Below are positions 30,031 to 38,584 of a DNA stretch of 64,000 bases, piece after piece (position 1 is the stretch's first letter; each line of letters starts with the position of its first letter). The notes below the pieces were generated by a model. It worked only from the letters and a program-made list of their open reading frames with translations, searched no databases and was not told the origin of the DNA. The translations under genes and the position numbers were made by a program. The stretch is from contig NZ_KE557273.1 of the NCBI RefSeq assembly GCF_000442255.1, positions 490,662 through 554,661 of the forward strand. The letters run 5' to 3'. Source of the DNA: Salipiger mucosus DSM 16094. Its GTDB lineage: Bacteria > Pseudomonadota > Alphaproteobacteria > Rhodobacterales > Rhodobacteraceae.

Positions 30031-30343
30031 GTCATCCCCTCGTGAGGTGCGCGCGAATCAAGTGGGCAATCTTGTTGCTTGAGATGGTGGATAGGCGAAA
30101 CAAAATGTCTCGTCAATTCGCCGCGCTGCAGCGGGTGCCGCGACACGGCGTGCGGGGAGGCCCGCGCTGCTGTCATGTGCGGCGTGGCCGACAGTCAGCG
30201 AGTTTCTGCGACTGCTCGGTCATAAAATTACAAATCACGCGTCGTTCGTATTGCATTGTTTCGCTCTCGACGGTATCCCGATGTCGACCCGCAGCGATTC
30301 TGCGTTGCGGCAAGACAGCGCAGACGAAAAGAGGAAGGAGGCC
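30031..30343. promoter_or_regulatory. Divergent ecm-ccr promoter region
   Basis: 313 bp without a gene. GCGAAACAA at 30095-30103 and its reverse complement TTGTTTCGC at 30256-30264 stand as mirror images, 65 bp from the ecm start and 80 bp from the ccr start. The ccr-proximal part is AT-rich (ATAAAATTACAAATCACG, 30223-30240). The mirrored copies are good candidates for one regulator or matching promoter elements serving both genes. GGAAGGAGG precedes the ccr start. Confidence 0.5.
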
Positions 30344-31633
30344 ATGGTGGCTCTGGACACGCAGACCGAGATCGCGCCCTACGAGGCGCCGGAAAAGGAC
30401 CTCTACGAAGTGGGCGAGATGCCGCCCCTCGGCTACGTGCCCAAGAAGATGTACGCTTGGGCCATCCGTCGCGACCGCCACGGCGAGCCGGACCAGTCCT
30501 TCAAGGAGGAGGTCGTCGATACCTGGGAGATCGACAGCCACGAGGTCCTGGTGCTCGTGATGGCGGCGGGCGTGAACTACAACGGCGTCTGGGCGGGCCT
30601 CGGCAAGCCGATCAGCCCCTTCGACGTGCACGGGCAGGACTATCACATCGCCGGCTCCGATGCCTCGGGCATCGTCTGGGCCGTCGGTGACAAGGTGACC
30701 CGCTGGAAGGTCGGCGACGAGGTCGTGATCCACTGCAACCAGGACGACGGCGACGACGAGGAGTGCAACGGCGGCGATCCGATGTTCTCGCCCAGCCAGC
30801 GGATCTGGGGCTACGAGACCGGCGACGGCTCCTTCGCGCAGTTTGCGCGGGTGCAGGCGCAGCAGCTCATGCCGCGGCCCAAGCACCTGACCTGGGAAGA
30901 GGCGGCCTGCTACACGCTGACGCTGGCCACCGCCTACCGGATGCTCTTCGGTCATCACCCGCACGAGCTCAAGCCCGGCCAGAACGTGCTGGTCTGGGGC
31001 GCCTCGGGCGGTCTCGGCTCCTACGCGATCCAGCTCGCCAACACCGCGGGCGCCAATGCGATCGGCGTGATCTCGGACGAGAGCAAGCGCGACTTCGTCC
31101 TGGCGCAGGGCGCCAAGGGCGTCATCAACCGCAAGGACTTCGATTGCTGGGGGCAGCTGCCCACGGTCAACACGCCGGAATACAACGCCTGGCTCAAGGA
31201 GGCGCGCAAGTTCGGCAAGGCGATCTGGGAGATCACCGGCAAGGGCGTGAGCGTGGACATGGTTTTCGAGCACCCCGGCGAGGCGACTTTCCCGGTCTCG
31301 ACGCTGGTCGTGAAGAAGGGCGGCATCGTGGTGATCTGCGCAGGCACCAGCGGCTTCAACTGCACGTTTGACGTGCGCTACATGTGGATGCACCAGAAGC
31401 GCCTGCAGGGCTCGCACTTTGCCAACCTCAAGCAGGCGGCGAGCGCCAACCGGCTCATGGTCGAGCGGCGTCTGGACCCCTGCATGTCCGAGGTCTTCCC
31501 CTGGGCCGAGATCCCGGACGCGCACATGAAGATGCTCCGCAACGAGCACAAGCCCGGCAACATGTCGGTGCTGGTGCAGGCGCCGCGCACCGGCCTGCGC
31601 ACCTTCGAGGATGCGCTCGAAGCCGGCCGCTGA
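30344..31633 (+). CDS. ccr: Crotonyl-CoA carboxylase/reductase
   Basis: Key enzyme of the ethylmalonyl-CoA pathway, reductively carboxylating crotonyl-CoA to (2S)-ethylmalonyl-CoA with NADPH and CO2. The 429-aa medium-chain-dehydrogenase protein shows VLVMAAGVNYNGVWAGLG, the HCNQDDGDDEECNGGDPMF insert typical of Ccr, the NADPH site VWGASGGLGSYAIQ, and the C-terminal MWMHQKRLQGSHFA with the CO2-site histidine. It closely resembles R. sphaeroides Ccr as I know it. I chose ATG 30344 (GGAAGGAGG just upstream) over earlier in-frame ATGs. Confidence 0.97.
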   Translation: MVALDTQTEIAPYEAPEKDLYEVGEMPPLGYVPKKMYAWAIRRDRHGEPDQSFKEEVVDTWEIDSHEVLVLVMAAGVNYNGVWAGLGKPISPFDVHGQDYHIAGSDASGIVWAVGDKVTRWKVGDEVVIHCNQDDGDDEECNGGDPMFSPSQRIWGYETGDGSFAQFARVQAQQLMPRPKHLTWEEAACYTLTLATAYRMLFGHHPHELKPGQNVLVWGASGGLGSYAIQLANTAGANAIGVISDESKRDFVLAQGAKGVINRKDFDCWGQLPTVNTPEYNAWLKEARKFGKAIWEITGKGVSVDMVFEHPGEATFPVSTLVVKKGGIVVICAGTSGFNCTFDVRYMWMHQKRLQGSHFANLKQAASANRLMVERRLDPCMSEVFPWAEIPDAHMKMLRNEHKPGNMSVLVQAPRTGLRTFEDALEAGR

Positions 31634-31661
31634 CCGTTCCCTCCGGCCGGGCCGGCAGGAC

Positions 31662-31697
31662 CGCCCGCGATTCGCCTCTGCGAGTCGCGGGCGTTTT
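31662..31697 (+). terminator. Intrinsic terminator of ccr
   Basis: CGCCCGCGATTCGC (31662-31675) pairs with GCGAGTCGCGGGCG (31680-31693) around CTCT, with one mismatch, followed by TTTT. It lies 29 bases after the ccr stop. Confidence 0.87.
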
Positions 31698-31850
31698 CGT
31701 ATCCGGCGCGCGGCACCATTGCGGATCAGGGGCCTGGCTGGCCCGGCCCTCGCCATTTTCGGGGATACGGAATGCGTGAATTTCGGAGGCGCCGGCCCGA
31801 ATGCTAGGCTGTGGTTAAGGGTTTGTTAACCGCTGGAAGGAGACTCTCTC

Positions 31851-32048
31851 ATGGGACACGACTGGATCATCGACGTTCTGACCGACCTCAAGACCTTCGC
31901 TCGGGACAACCGGCTCGATGCGCTGGCCGAGCAACTGGACGAGGCGCAACTCGTCGCGCAGGTCGAGATCGCGTCGCGCGTGAGGGGGCCGCGGATTGGG
32001 GTATGTGGCGGACACGCCCGCAACGGACGGGCTTCTGGAACGGCTTGA
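31851..32048 (+). CDS. Small protein upstream of luxR (65 aa)
   Basis: ATG with GGAAGGAG 10 bases upstream. The N-terminal 45 residues (MGHDWIIDVLTDLKTFARDN, then DALAEQLDEAQLVAQVEIA) form helices with a clear amphipathic pattern; the last 20 residues are basic and atypical. It overlaps the luxR start region by about 53 bases in another frame, which would couple their translation. I have the impression that a small protein of this kind precedes luxR-luxI in other Roseobacter-group genomes, but cannot verify it. Function unknown. Confidence 0.62.
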   Translation: MGHDWIIDVLTDLKTFARDNRLDALAEQLDEAQLVAQVEIASRVRGPRIGVCGGHARNGRASGTA

Positions 32049-32724
32049 ACAGGCCAAGGCACTGGAGGATCTCCAGACCATCAGCGAAGCGCTTCGCGAC
32101 CGCTACCGCGTCGACCACTTCGTCTACCACTGGGTCAGCGCCGGGGGAGAGCAATACGGCTGTGGCACCTACGATGCGGCCTGGGTCCAACGCTATGTCG
32201 ACAAGGGCTACCTGCGCATCGATCCGGTGATCCAGGGCTGCTACCAGCGCTTTCACCCCGTCGACTGGAAGCGCCTCGACTGGTCGTCCCGGGCCGCGCG
32301 CGCCTTTCGCCGCGATGCCATCGCCCACGGCATCGGGAACCAGGGCTATTCCATCCCGATACGGGGCCCCAACGGGCAGTTCGCCCTCTTCACGGTCAGC
32401 CACAATTGCGACGATGCCGCCTGGGAGGAGTTCACCACCGCGCACCGGCGCGACCTCATCCTGATGGCGCATTACTTCAACAAGAAGGCGCTGGACCTCG
32501 AGCCTGGGCGTTCGCCGGAAGCAGCGCAGCCCCTGTCCCCGCGCGAGGTCGAGGCACTGACGCTCCTAGCCGTGGGCTACAGCCGGGCGCAGGTGGCGCA
32601 GACGCTCTCGATTTCCGAACACACGCTGCGCGTCTACATCGAGAGCGCGCGGTTCAAGCTGGGGGCGATGAACACCACCCACGCGGTCGCCCGGGCCATC
32701 GCGCGCGGCTCCATCGTGGTGTGA
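31996..32724 (+). CDS. LuxR-type quorum-sensing transcriptional regulator
   Basis: A 242-aa LuxR-family activator. The autoinducer-binding domain keeps the invariant Trp/Tyr/Asp/Pro/Trp set (AWVQRY, RIDPV, HPVDW), and the C-terminal GerE helix-turn-helix is SPREVEALTLLAVGYSRAQV followed by EHTLRVYIESARFKLG. It is therefore expected to sense an N-acyl-homoserine lactone made by the luxI gene next door. An in-frame stop lies at 31981, so the start must be TTG 31996 (AGGGGG seven bases upstream) or GTG 32005; I use TTG. The start lies within the preceding small gene. Confidence 0.9.
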   Translation: MGYVADTPATDGLLERLEQAKALEDLQTISEALRDRYRVDHFVYHWVSAGGEQYGCGTYDAAWVQRYVDKGYLRIDPVIQGCYQRFHPVDWKRLDWSSRAARAFRRDAIAHGIGNQGYSIPIRGPNGQFALFTVSHNCDDAAWEEFTTAHRRDLILMAHYFNKKALDLEPGRSPEAAQPLSPREVEALTLLAVGYSRAQVAQTLSISEHTLRVYIESARFKLGAMNTTHAVARAIARGSIVV

Positions 32725-32851
32725 GTTAACCTATCGGAAACCCGACCGCGCGGTGCGGCAGGATCCCGGAAAGTGCACCGCACGCTGTGCTTCCGACGGG
32801 TTAACCAACGGCCGCGCAGGCTCTCTCCATCTGATCGACGGGAGAGACGCC

Positions 32852-33487
32852 ATGATCCGCTACATCCACGCCAACGACCTCGACGCCTTTCCGCTGCTCA
32901 AGCGCACGATGTTCACCGATCGCGCGGACCAGTTCCGCAACCGCCTGGGCTGGGCGGTGACGGTCGACGAGGCGGGCGAGGAGCGTGACGACTACGACGC
33001 GCTGAACCCGCTCTACGTCATCTGGGAGCGTGCGGACGGGCGCCACGGCGGCTCGATGCGGCTGTTGCCCACGACGGGGCGCTGCATGGTCAACGAGCAC
33101 TTCCTCCACCTGACCGGCGGCGTGCGCATCGAGAGCCCGCTGATCTGGGAGTGCACCCGCTTCTGCCTCGCGCGCGAGACCGAGCCGGGCACCGCCTCGG
33201 CGCTGATGCTGGCGGGCGGCGAGGTTATGCAGGGCTTCGGGGTCGAGCACTACGTCGGCGTCTTCGACAGCCGCATGGTGCGCATCTACCGCCGCATCGG
33301 CGCTTCGCCCGAGGTGCTGGGATCGCAGGGCGACGGGCGCGAAAAGGTCAGCGTCGGGCTCTGGGGCTTCTCGGCCGAGGCGCAGGCGCGGGTCGCGGCT
33401 TCGGCCGGCATCGCGCCGGGACAGTCGCGGGCCTGGTTCGAGGCGGCCTTCGGCGCCGCGCCCGCCCGCGTCTCGGCCGCCGCCTGA
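32852..33487 (+). CDS. N-acyl-homoserine lactone synthase (LuxI family)
   Basis: LuxI-family synthase of 211 aa using S-adenosylmethionine and an acyl-ACP. The conserved charged residues appear in MFTDRADQFRNRLGW (Arg/Phe/Trp) and DDYDALNPLYVI (Asp pair), then GGSMRLLPT and the WECTRFCL block. The acyl chain cannot be predicted reliably. GGGAGAG precedes the ATG. The 127-bp gap after luxR contains GGTTAACC and CGGTGC/GCACCG repeats, possible regulator sites. Confidence 0.93.
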   Translation: MIRYIHANDLDAFPLLKRTMFTDRADQFRNRLGWAVTVDEAGEERDDYDALNPLYVIWERADGRHGGSMRLLPTTGRCMVNEHFLHLTGGVRIESPLIWECTRFCLARETEPGTASALMLAGGEVMQGFGVEHYVGVFDSRMVRIYRRIGASPEVLGSQGDGREKVSVGLWGFSAEAQARVAASAGIAPGQSRAWFEAAFGAAPARVSAAA

Positions 33488-33523
33488 TCCCCGTCTTGCG
33501 CCCTCGGGGCCCCGAAGCTATCA

Positions 33524-33545
33524 CCCCGGGCGTCGCCGCCCGGGG
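33524..33545 (+). promoter_or_regulatory. Stable hairpin over the CDF gene's ribosome site
   Basis: CCCCGGGCG and CGCCCGGGG (9 bp, loop TCGC) end 8 bases before the CDF ATG, and the only Shine-Dalgarno-like bases (CGGGGA) lie in the right arm. It could terminate luxI transcription or hide the CDF ribosome site. Confidence 0.42.
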
Positions 33546-33553
33546 ATTCTCGC

Positions 33554-34441
33554 ATGTCCAGAGCCATCAAAATCGCATGGGGAAGCCTTGCGGTCGGAAT
33601 TGTCGTCCTCGGCATCAAGACGCTGGCCTGGGCGCTGACCGGGTCGGTCGCGCTGCTGTCGGACGCGCTGGAAAGCACGGTGAACGTGGCGGCGGCGCTG
33701 GCCGCGTTGATCGCCATCCGCATCGCCGCGCAGCCTGCTGACGCGGACCATCCCTTCGGCCACCACAAGGCGGAATACTTCAGCGCCGTCCTCGAGGGCG
33801 TGATGATCGTCATCGCCGCCGTGGTCATCCTGAACGAGGCCTGGTCCAGCTATCTCGATCCGCAGCCGATCCGCGCGGCCTGGACGGGCCTTGCCATCAA
33901 CCTGTCGGCCAGCGTGCTGAACGGCGGCTGGGCCTGGCTGCTGCTGCGCGAGGGGCGACGCCTGCAATCGCCCGCGCTGGCGGCCGACGGGCGGCACCTC
34001 ATGACGGACGTGGTCTCGTCGGTGGGCGTGGCCGTGGGCGTGATCGCGGCGGTCATGACCGGCTGGCTCTGGCTCGATCCGCTGCTCGCGGCGCTGGTGG
34101 CGGTGAACGTGCTCTGGTCGGGCTGGCACGTCATCCGTGGCTCGGTCGGCGGGCTCATGGACGAAAGCGTACCGGATGACGATCTCGAGCGCATGCGCAG
34201 CGTCATCGCGGACAGCGCCGAGGGCGCGGTCGAGGCGCATGACCTGCGCGCCCGCCACGCCGGGCAGGCGAGCTTCGTGGAGTTCCACCTCGTGGTGCCG
34301 GGCGAGATGTCGGTGGAGGCCGCGCACGAGATCTGCGACCGGATCGAGGCCGCCCTTCATGCCGAGTTCCACGACGCCCGCGTCACCATCCACGTCGAGC
34401 CCGAGCACAAGGCCAAGCACAGCGGAATCGTGGTGCTCTGA
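33554..34441 (+). CDS. Cation diffusion facilitator (CDF) metal efflux protein
   Basis: A 295-aa CDF transporter with six hydrophobic helices in the first 200 residues. Metal-site motifs are LLSDALEST on helix 2 (Ser/Asp) and ADGRHLMTDVVSS on helix 5 (His-X3-Asp), the HXXXD type that favours Zn/Cd, and the loop HPFGHHKAEYFSA. A cytoplasmic domain (about 205-295) ends with a His-rich tail (HVEPEHKAKH). It lies 66 bp after luxI on the same strand, with a stable hairpin just before its start. Confidence 0.9.
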   Translation: MSRAIKIAWGSLAVGIVVLGIKTLAWALTGSVALLSDALESTVNVAAALAALIAIRIAAQPADADHPFGHHKAEYFSAVLEGVMIVIAAVVILNEAWSSYLDPQPIRAAWTGLAINLSASVLNGGWAWLLLREGRRLQSPALAADGRHLMTDVVSSVGVAVGVIAAVMTGWLWLDPLLAALVAVNVLWSGWHVIRGSVGGLMDESVPDDDLERMRSVIADSAEGAVEAHDLRARHAGQASFVEFHLVVPGEMSVEAAHEICDRIEAALHAEFHDARVTIHVEPEHKAKHSGIVVL

Positions 34442-34486
34442 GGTGTCGCGGTCGGGCGGCCGCATCGGGCCGCCCGATGCCGTCGT

Positions 34487-35611
34487 TCAGGCCGCGTCCT
34501 TGAGCGCCAGCTGCGGCGAGACCACGTCGATCTCCAGCGCCTTGCCCACTGCGTAGTTGGTCAGCTTGCCCGCGTGCACGTTGAGGCCCGCCAGCAGGTG
34601 CTCGTCATCGGCGCAGGCCTGCCGCCAGCCCTTGTCCGCCAAGGCCAGCACGAAGGGCAGGGTGGCGTTGCCGAGCGCGATGGTCGAGGTGCGCGGCACC
34701 GCGCCGGGCATGTTGGCGACACAGTAGTGCTGGATGCCGTCGACCTCGTAGACCGGGTCATCGTGGGTCGTGGCACGCGAGGTCTCGAAGCAGCCGCCCT
34801 GGTCGATGGCCACGTCCACCAGCACCGCGCCGGGCTTCATCGTGGAAAGTTGCGCGCGGCTGACCAGCTTGGGTGCGGCGGCGCCGGGGATCAGCACCGC
34901 GCCGATCACCATGTCGGCCTCGGCCACCAGCTCGGCGGTGCCGCCCTCGGTGGCGTAGCGGGTCGAGAAGGTCTGCCCGAAGACATCGTCGAGGTAGCGC
35001 AGGCGCGGCAGCGAGCGGTCGAGCACCGTGACCTCGGCGCCCATGCCGGCGGCGATGCGGGCCGCGTGGGCGCCCACGTTGCCGCCGCCGATGACCGCAA
35101 CCCGCGCGCGGCCGGTACCGGGCACGCCGCCCATCAGCACGCCGCGGCCGCCGTTGGCCTTCTGCAGCGCCCAGGCGCCCATCTGCGGCGCGAGGCGGCC
35201 GGCGACCTCGGACATGGGGGCCAGCAGCGGCAGGCCGCCGTTGCGATCGGTCACGGTCTCGTAGGCGATGGCGGTGCAGCCCGAGGCGAGCAGGTCCTTC
35301 GTCTGCGCCGGGTCGGGCGCGAGGTGCAGGTAGGTGAAGAGCAGCTGACCCTCGCGCAGCATGGCGCGCTCGCCCGATTGCGGCTCCTTGACCTTGACGA
35401 TCATGTCGGCCTCGGCAAAGACCGCCTCGGCAGTCTCGACCATCCGGGCGCCGGCCTCGGTGTAGTCGGCATCCTCGAAGCCCGCGCCCTGTCCGGCGCC
35501 GGTCTGGATCAGCACCTCGTGACCGTGTGCCACGGCCTCGCGGGCGGCATTGGGGGTGAGACCGACGCGGTATTCCTGCGGCTTGATCTCGGTGGGGCAT
35601 CCGATCTTCAT
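34487..35611 (-). CDS. ald: Alanine dehydrogenase
   Basis: NAD-dependent L-alanine dehydrogenase of 374 aa, interconverting alanine with pyruvate and ammonia. The N-terminus [20 protein letters not shown], the substrate lysine/histidine regions (VKVKEPQ, TYLHLA) and the NAD-binding [19 protein letters not shown] are all standard. GGGAGGAGG sits before the ATG at 35609-35611. It is divergent from an Lrp-type regulator with a palindromic site between them, the usual arrangement for alanine-responsive control. Confidence 0.95.
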   Translation of the reverse strand: MKIGCPTEIKPQEYRVGLTPNAAREAVAHGHEVLIQTGAGQGAGFEDADYTEAGARMVETAEAVFAEADMIVKVKEPQSGERAMLREGQLLFTYLHLAPDPAQTKDLLASGCTAIAYETVTDRNGGLPLLAPMSEVAGRLAPQMGAWALQKANGGRGVLMGGVPGTGRARVAVIGGGNVGAHAARIAAGMGAEVTVLDRSLPRLRYLDDVFGQTFSTRYATEGGTAELVAEADMVIGAVLIPGAAAPKLVSRAQLSTMKPGAVLVDVAIDQGGCFETSRATTHDDPVYEVDGIQHYCVANMPGAVPRTSTIALGNATLPFVLALADKGWRQACADDEHLLAGLNVHAGKLTNYAVGKALEIDVVSPQLALKDAA

Positions 35612-35700
35612 GGCATCCTCCTCCCTTGATGGTGCTGCAGATAGGATGCGCGCTTCGGCTTGCAATTTCCCGCCGGATTTGATGCGTATGCCGGGTGGTT

Positions 35701-35719
35701 CGTCGAAGAATATTCGACG
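35701..35719. promoter_or_regulatory. Palindromic Lrp-type site between ald and its regulator
   Basis: CGTCGAA-GAATA-TTCGACG: 7-bp perfect arms with a five-base AT-rich centre, 90 bp before ald and 30 bp before the regulator start. Lrp/AsnC proteins bind such 15-19-bp palindromes, so this is a likely site for activation of ald and autoregulation. Confidence 0.65.
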
Positions 35720-35748
35720 CCGGAAAGGTTTGACGAAAGGTGCGTGCG

Positions 35749-36207
35749 ATGGATATTGACGAGACCGACCGCCGCATCCTGCGGGCGCTCCAGAAACGCG
35801 GGCGGATGCCCAACGCGGAACTGGCCGAGACGGTCAACCTCTCGGCCTCGGCCTGTCACCGGCGGGTGCAGCGGCTCGAAGCCGAGGGCTACATCGGTGG
35901 GTACGTCGCCCTGCTGGACGCGCGCAAGCTGGAAAAGACCACGACCGTCTTTGTCGAGATCACGCTGAACGGGCAGGCCGACGAGGTGCTCGACGCCTTC
36001 GAGAAGGCCGTGGCGCGGGTGCCGGACGTGCTCGAGTGCCACCTCATGGCGGGGACGGCCGACTACATCCTCAAGATCGTCGCGGCGGATACCGAGGATT
36101 TTGCCCGCATCCACCGGCAGTACCTGTCGCGTCTGCCGGGAGTGGCGCAGATGCAGTCGAGTTTCTCGCTGCGCACCGTGTTCAAGACCACCGCCCTGCC
36201 GGTCTGA
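35749..36207 (+). CDS. Lrp/AsnC family transcriptional regulator
   Basis: A 152-aa Lrp-type regulator with an N-terminal winged helix (LSASACHRRVQRLEAEGYIGG, recognition helix about residues 29-45) and a C-terminal amino-acid-binding RAM domain (about 65-150). Divergent to ald, so it is probably an alanine-responsive activator of that gene. I use ATG 35749 with GAAAGG eight bases upstream; GTG 35740 is possible. Confidence 0.9.
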   Translation: MDIDETDRRILRALQKRGRMPNAELAETVNLSASACHRRVQRLEAEGYIGGYVALLDARKLEKTTTVFVEITLNGQADEVLDAFEKAVARVPDVLECHLMAGTADYILKIVAADTEDFARIHRQYLSRLPGVAQMQSSFSLRTVFKTTALPV

Positions 36208-36228
36208 GCCATGCCCTCCGGATGGAGG

Positions 36229-36387
36229 CTACTGCTTGGGGTGGTCGTCGTACTGCCCCGAGAGGATGCGCCGGGCGTCGCCCTCGGGGTCTTCGTATTG
36301 CCTTGATTTCACGGTGAAAAGGAAAAACCCCAGCCCCAGCCCGCCGAGGATCAGCGAGATCGGGATCAGGTAGGCCAGCACGTTCAT
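36229..36387 (-). CDS. ccoS: cbb3 oxidase maturation protein CcoS
   Basis: Short single-pass membrane protein of 52 aa: MNVLAYLIPISLILGGLGLG helix followed by the CcoS hallmark SRQYEDPEGDARRIL. CcoS is needed to insert heme and copper into the cbb3 oxidase. It lies 4 bp after ccoI on the same strand, ending the ccoGHIS operon. Confidence 0.9.
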   Translation of the reverse strand: MNVLAYLIPISLILGGLGLGFFLFTVKSRQYEDPEGDARRILSGQYDDHPKQ

Positions 36388-36391
36388 TCCA

Positions 36392-38581
36392 TCACCTCAG
36401 GCGCAGTGCGTTGAGCGAGACCGTAATCGACGAGGCCGACATGGCCAAGGCGGCGATCAACGGCGAGCAGAGCCCCGCGATCGCCAGCGGCACGGCGATG
36501 ACGTTGTACCAGGTCGCGATGCCGAAGTTCTCGCGGATGCGCCGGGTTGCGCGGCGGGCCACGCCAAGGGCCTCGGGCAGGGGGGCGAGCGAGCGGCCCA
36601 GCAGCACGATGTCCGAGGCCACGCGGGCGGCGTCGAGCGCAGAGGCGGGCGAGATCGAGACATGCGCGCCGGCGAGCGCTGCGGTGTCGTTGAGGCCGTC
36701 GCCCACCATGAGCACGCGCGCGCCCTCGTCGGTGAGGGCCTGCACCCGGGCGGCCTTGTCGGCGGGCAGGGCCTCGGCCATCCATTGCGGGATATTCAGC
36801 CGGTTCGCCAGGGACTCGACGGCCGGGGTGGTGTCGCCGGACATGAGGATCACGCGCTTGCCACCCTCCAGCAGGGCCTGCACCGCCTCGCGGGCGCCCT
36901 CGCGGAGGCTGTCGGTGAACCGCAAGGCCTGGGCGGGTGCATCGCCCACGCGGAGCCAGGTCGCGGTGACCTCGCAGGTGCCGCCTCCTGTCCAAGTCGT
37001 ACGGCCCAACCGTACGGTTCGGCCCTGCCAGCGCCCCTCGGTGCCGTGGCCCGGCACCTCTGTCACGTCCTCGACCGTCGCGGGGGCGATGCCGCGCGCG
37101 CGAAGGGCCGTGGTCAGCGACTGGGCAAGCGGGTGCGAGGAGCCCTCGGCGAGGGCCAGCGCGATCTCGAGGTCGGGTCGGGCGAAGCTGTCGAGGTTGG
37201 TGACCTCGGGGCGGCCCTCGGTCAGGGTGCCGGTCTTGTCGAAGACGACGGTGTCGACCTCGGCCAGCCGTTCCAGCGCGGTGCCGTCCTTGATGAGCAG
37301 CCCCTTGCGGAAGAGCCGGCCGGAGGCGGCGGTGGTCACGGCGGGGACGGCGAGACCGAGCGCGCAGGGGCAGGTTATGATGAGCACCGCGGCGGCGATG
37401 TTGAGCGCGACGCGGAGGTCCTGCGTGTAGAGGAACCAGCCGACGAAGGCGAGGGCCGAGAGGATGTGCACCCCCGGCGCGTAGAGCTTGGCCGCCTTGT
37501 CGGCGAGGGGCGTGTAGTTGGCGCGGCCCGACTCGGCCACCTCCACGAGATCGGCCATGCGGTGCAGAGAGCTGTCGCGGCCGACGGCGGTGGCGCGCAC
37601 CGTGAGGGGGCCGGTCAGGTTGACCTCGCCCGCGCTGACATCGGTGCCGGGTGCGGCGTAGACAGGGCGCGTTTCGCCGGTGAGCAGCGAGCGGTCAAGC
37701 TCGGACTGGCCCTCGACGATCTCGCCGTCGACGGGCATGCGGCCGCCGGGCTTCACGCGCAGCAGATCGCCCACCGCGAGGTCGGAGACGGCGACGGTCT
37801 CTTCCGCGCCGGATGCGATCAGGCGCAGGGCACGGGGCACTTCGAGCGCGGCCAGTTCCTCGGCCGCGGAGCGGGCGATGGAGCGGGTGCGATGGTCGAG
37901 GTAGCGGCCCGTCAGCAGGAAGAAGGTCAGCGCGATGGCGGCGTCGAAATAGGCGTGCTCGCCCGAGAGGGTGGTCTCCCAGAGCGAGGTGGCCAGCGCC
38001 AGCAGGATCGCCAGCGAGATCGGCACGTCCATGTTGAGCCGCCCGGCGCGCAGCGCGCTCCAGGCGTTGCGGAAGAAGGGCTGCGCGCAGAAGGCGATGG
38101 CCGGCAGCACGATCCCGGCGGAGATCCAGTGAAAGAGGTCGCGCGTCGGCCCCTCGGCGCCCGACCAGACGGCGATGGAGAGCAGCATGACGTTCATCGC
38201 GGCAAAGCCCGCGACGGCCAGCCGCATCAGCAGGTCGCGCCCCGCGCGGTCGGTCGCGGTGGCGCCGAGCGCGGTCGCGTCCAGTTCGTGCGCCTCGAAG
38301 CCCGCGCCCTCGACCACCGGGATCAGGTCGGCGGCGCTCACGCCCGCGTCGGTCTCGACGCTCACGCGCTTCATGGTGAGGTTGACCCGCGCCGCGCGCA
38401 CGCCCGGCACGCCGTCGAGCGCGTTTTCCACGGCCGCCATGCAGGCGGCGCAGTGGATCGTGGGCAGCGAGAGCATCACCTGCGCGTCGCGGGGGGCGGC
38501 GCGCGCGGCGAGCGCCTCGGCGGCGGGGGCGGCAGAGCAGGCGGGGCAGGCCGATGCCGGCGGGCGCATGGTGGCGGTCAT
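36392..38581 (-). CDS. ccoI: Copper-translocating P-type ATPase CcoI (FixI)
   Basis: P1B-type copper exporter of 729 aa required to assemble the cbb3 oxidase. N-terminal ACPAC motif (12-15) and a heavy-metal domain with CAAC (44-47) are followed by eight helices, the transport CPC at 404-406, the phosphorylated Asp448 in DKTGT, and the hinge GDGLNDTAAL. The N-terminal Cys-rich stretch distinguishes CcoI from ordinary CopA. It follows ccoH at 3 bp, and ccoS follows it at 4 bp. Confidence 0.93.
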   Translation of the reverse strand: MTATMRPPASACPACSAAPAAEALAARAAPRDAQVMLSLPTIHCAACMAAVENALDGVPGVRAARVNLTMKRVSVETDAGVSAADLIPVVEGAGFEAHELDATALGATATDRAGRDLLMRLAVAGFAAMNVMLLSIAVWSGAEGPTRDLFHWISAGIVLPAIAFCAQPFFRNAWSALRAGRLNMDVPISLAILLALATSLWETTLSGEHAYFDAAIALTFFLLTGRYLDHRTRSIARSAAEELAALEVPRALRLIASGAEETVAVSDLAVGDLLRVKPGGRMPVDGEIVEGQSELDRSLLTGETRPVYAAPGTDVSAGEVNLTGPLTVRATAVGRDSSLHRMADLVEVAESGRANYTPLADKAAKLYAPGVHILSALAFVGWFLYTQDLRVALNIAAAVLIITCPCALGLAVPAVTTAASGRLFRKGLLIKDGTALERLAEVDTVVFDKTGTLTEGRPEVTNLDSFARPDLEIALALAEGSSHPLAQSLTTALRARGIAPATVEDVTEVPGHGTEGRWQGRTVRLGRTTWTGGGTCEVTATWLRVGDAPAQALRFTDSLREGAREAVQALLEGGKRVILMSGDTTPAVESLANRLNIPQWMAEALPADKAARVQALTDEGARVLMVGDGLNDTAALAGAHVSISPASALDAARVASDIVLLGRSLAPLPEALGVARRATRRIRENFGIATWYNVIAVPLAIAGLCSPLIAALAMSASSITVSLNALRLR

Positions 38582-38584
38582 GGC

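Noticed and set aside
32725-32851. A lux box between luxR and luxI
   Set aside because: GGTTAACC and CGGTGC/GCACCG repeats are present, but none makes a clear 18-20-bp lux-type palindrome, so I do not annotate one.
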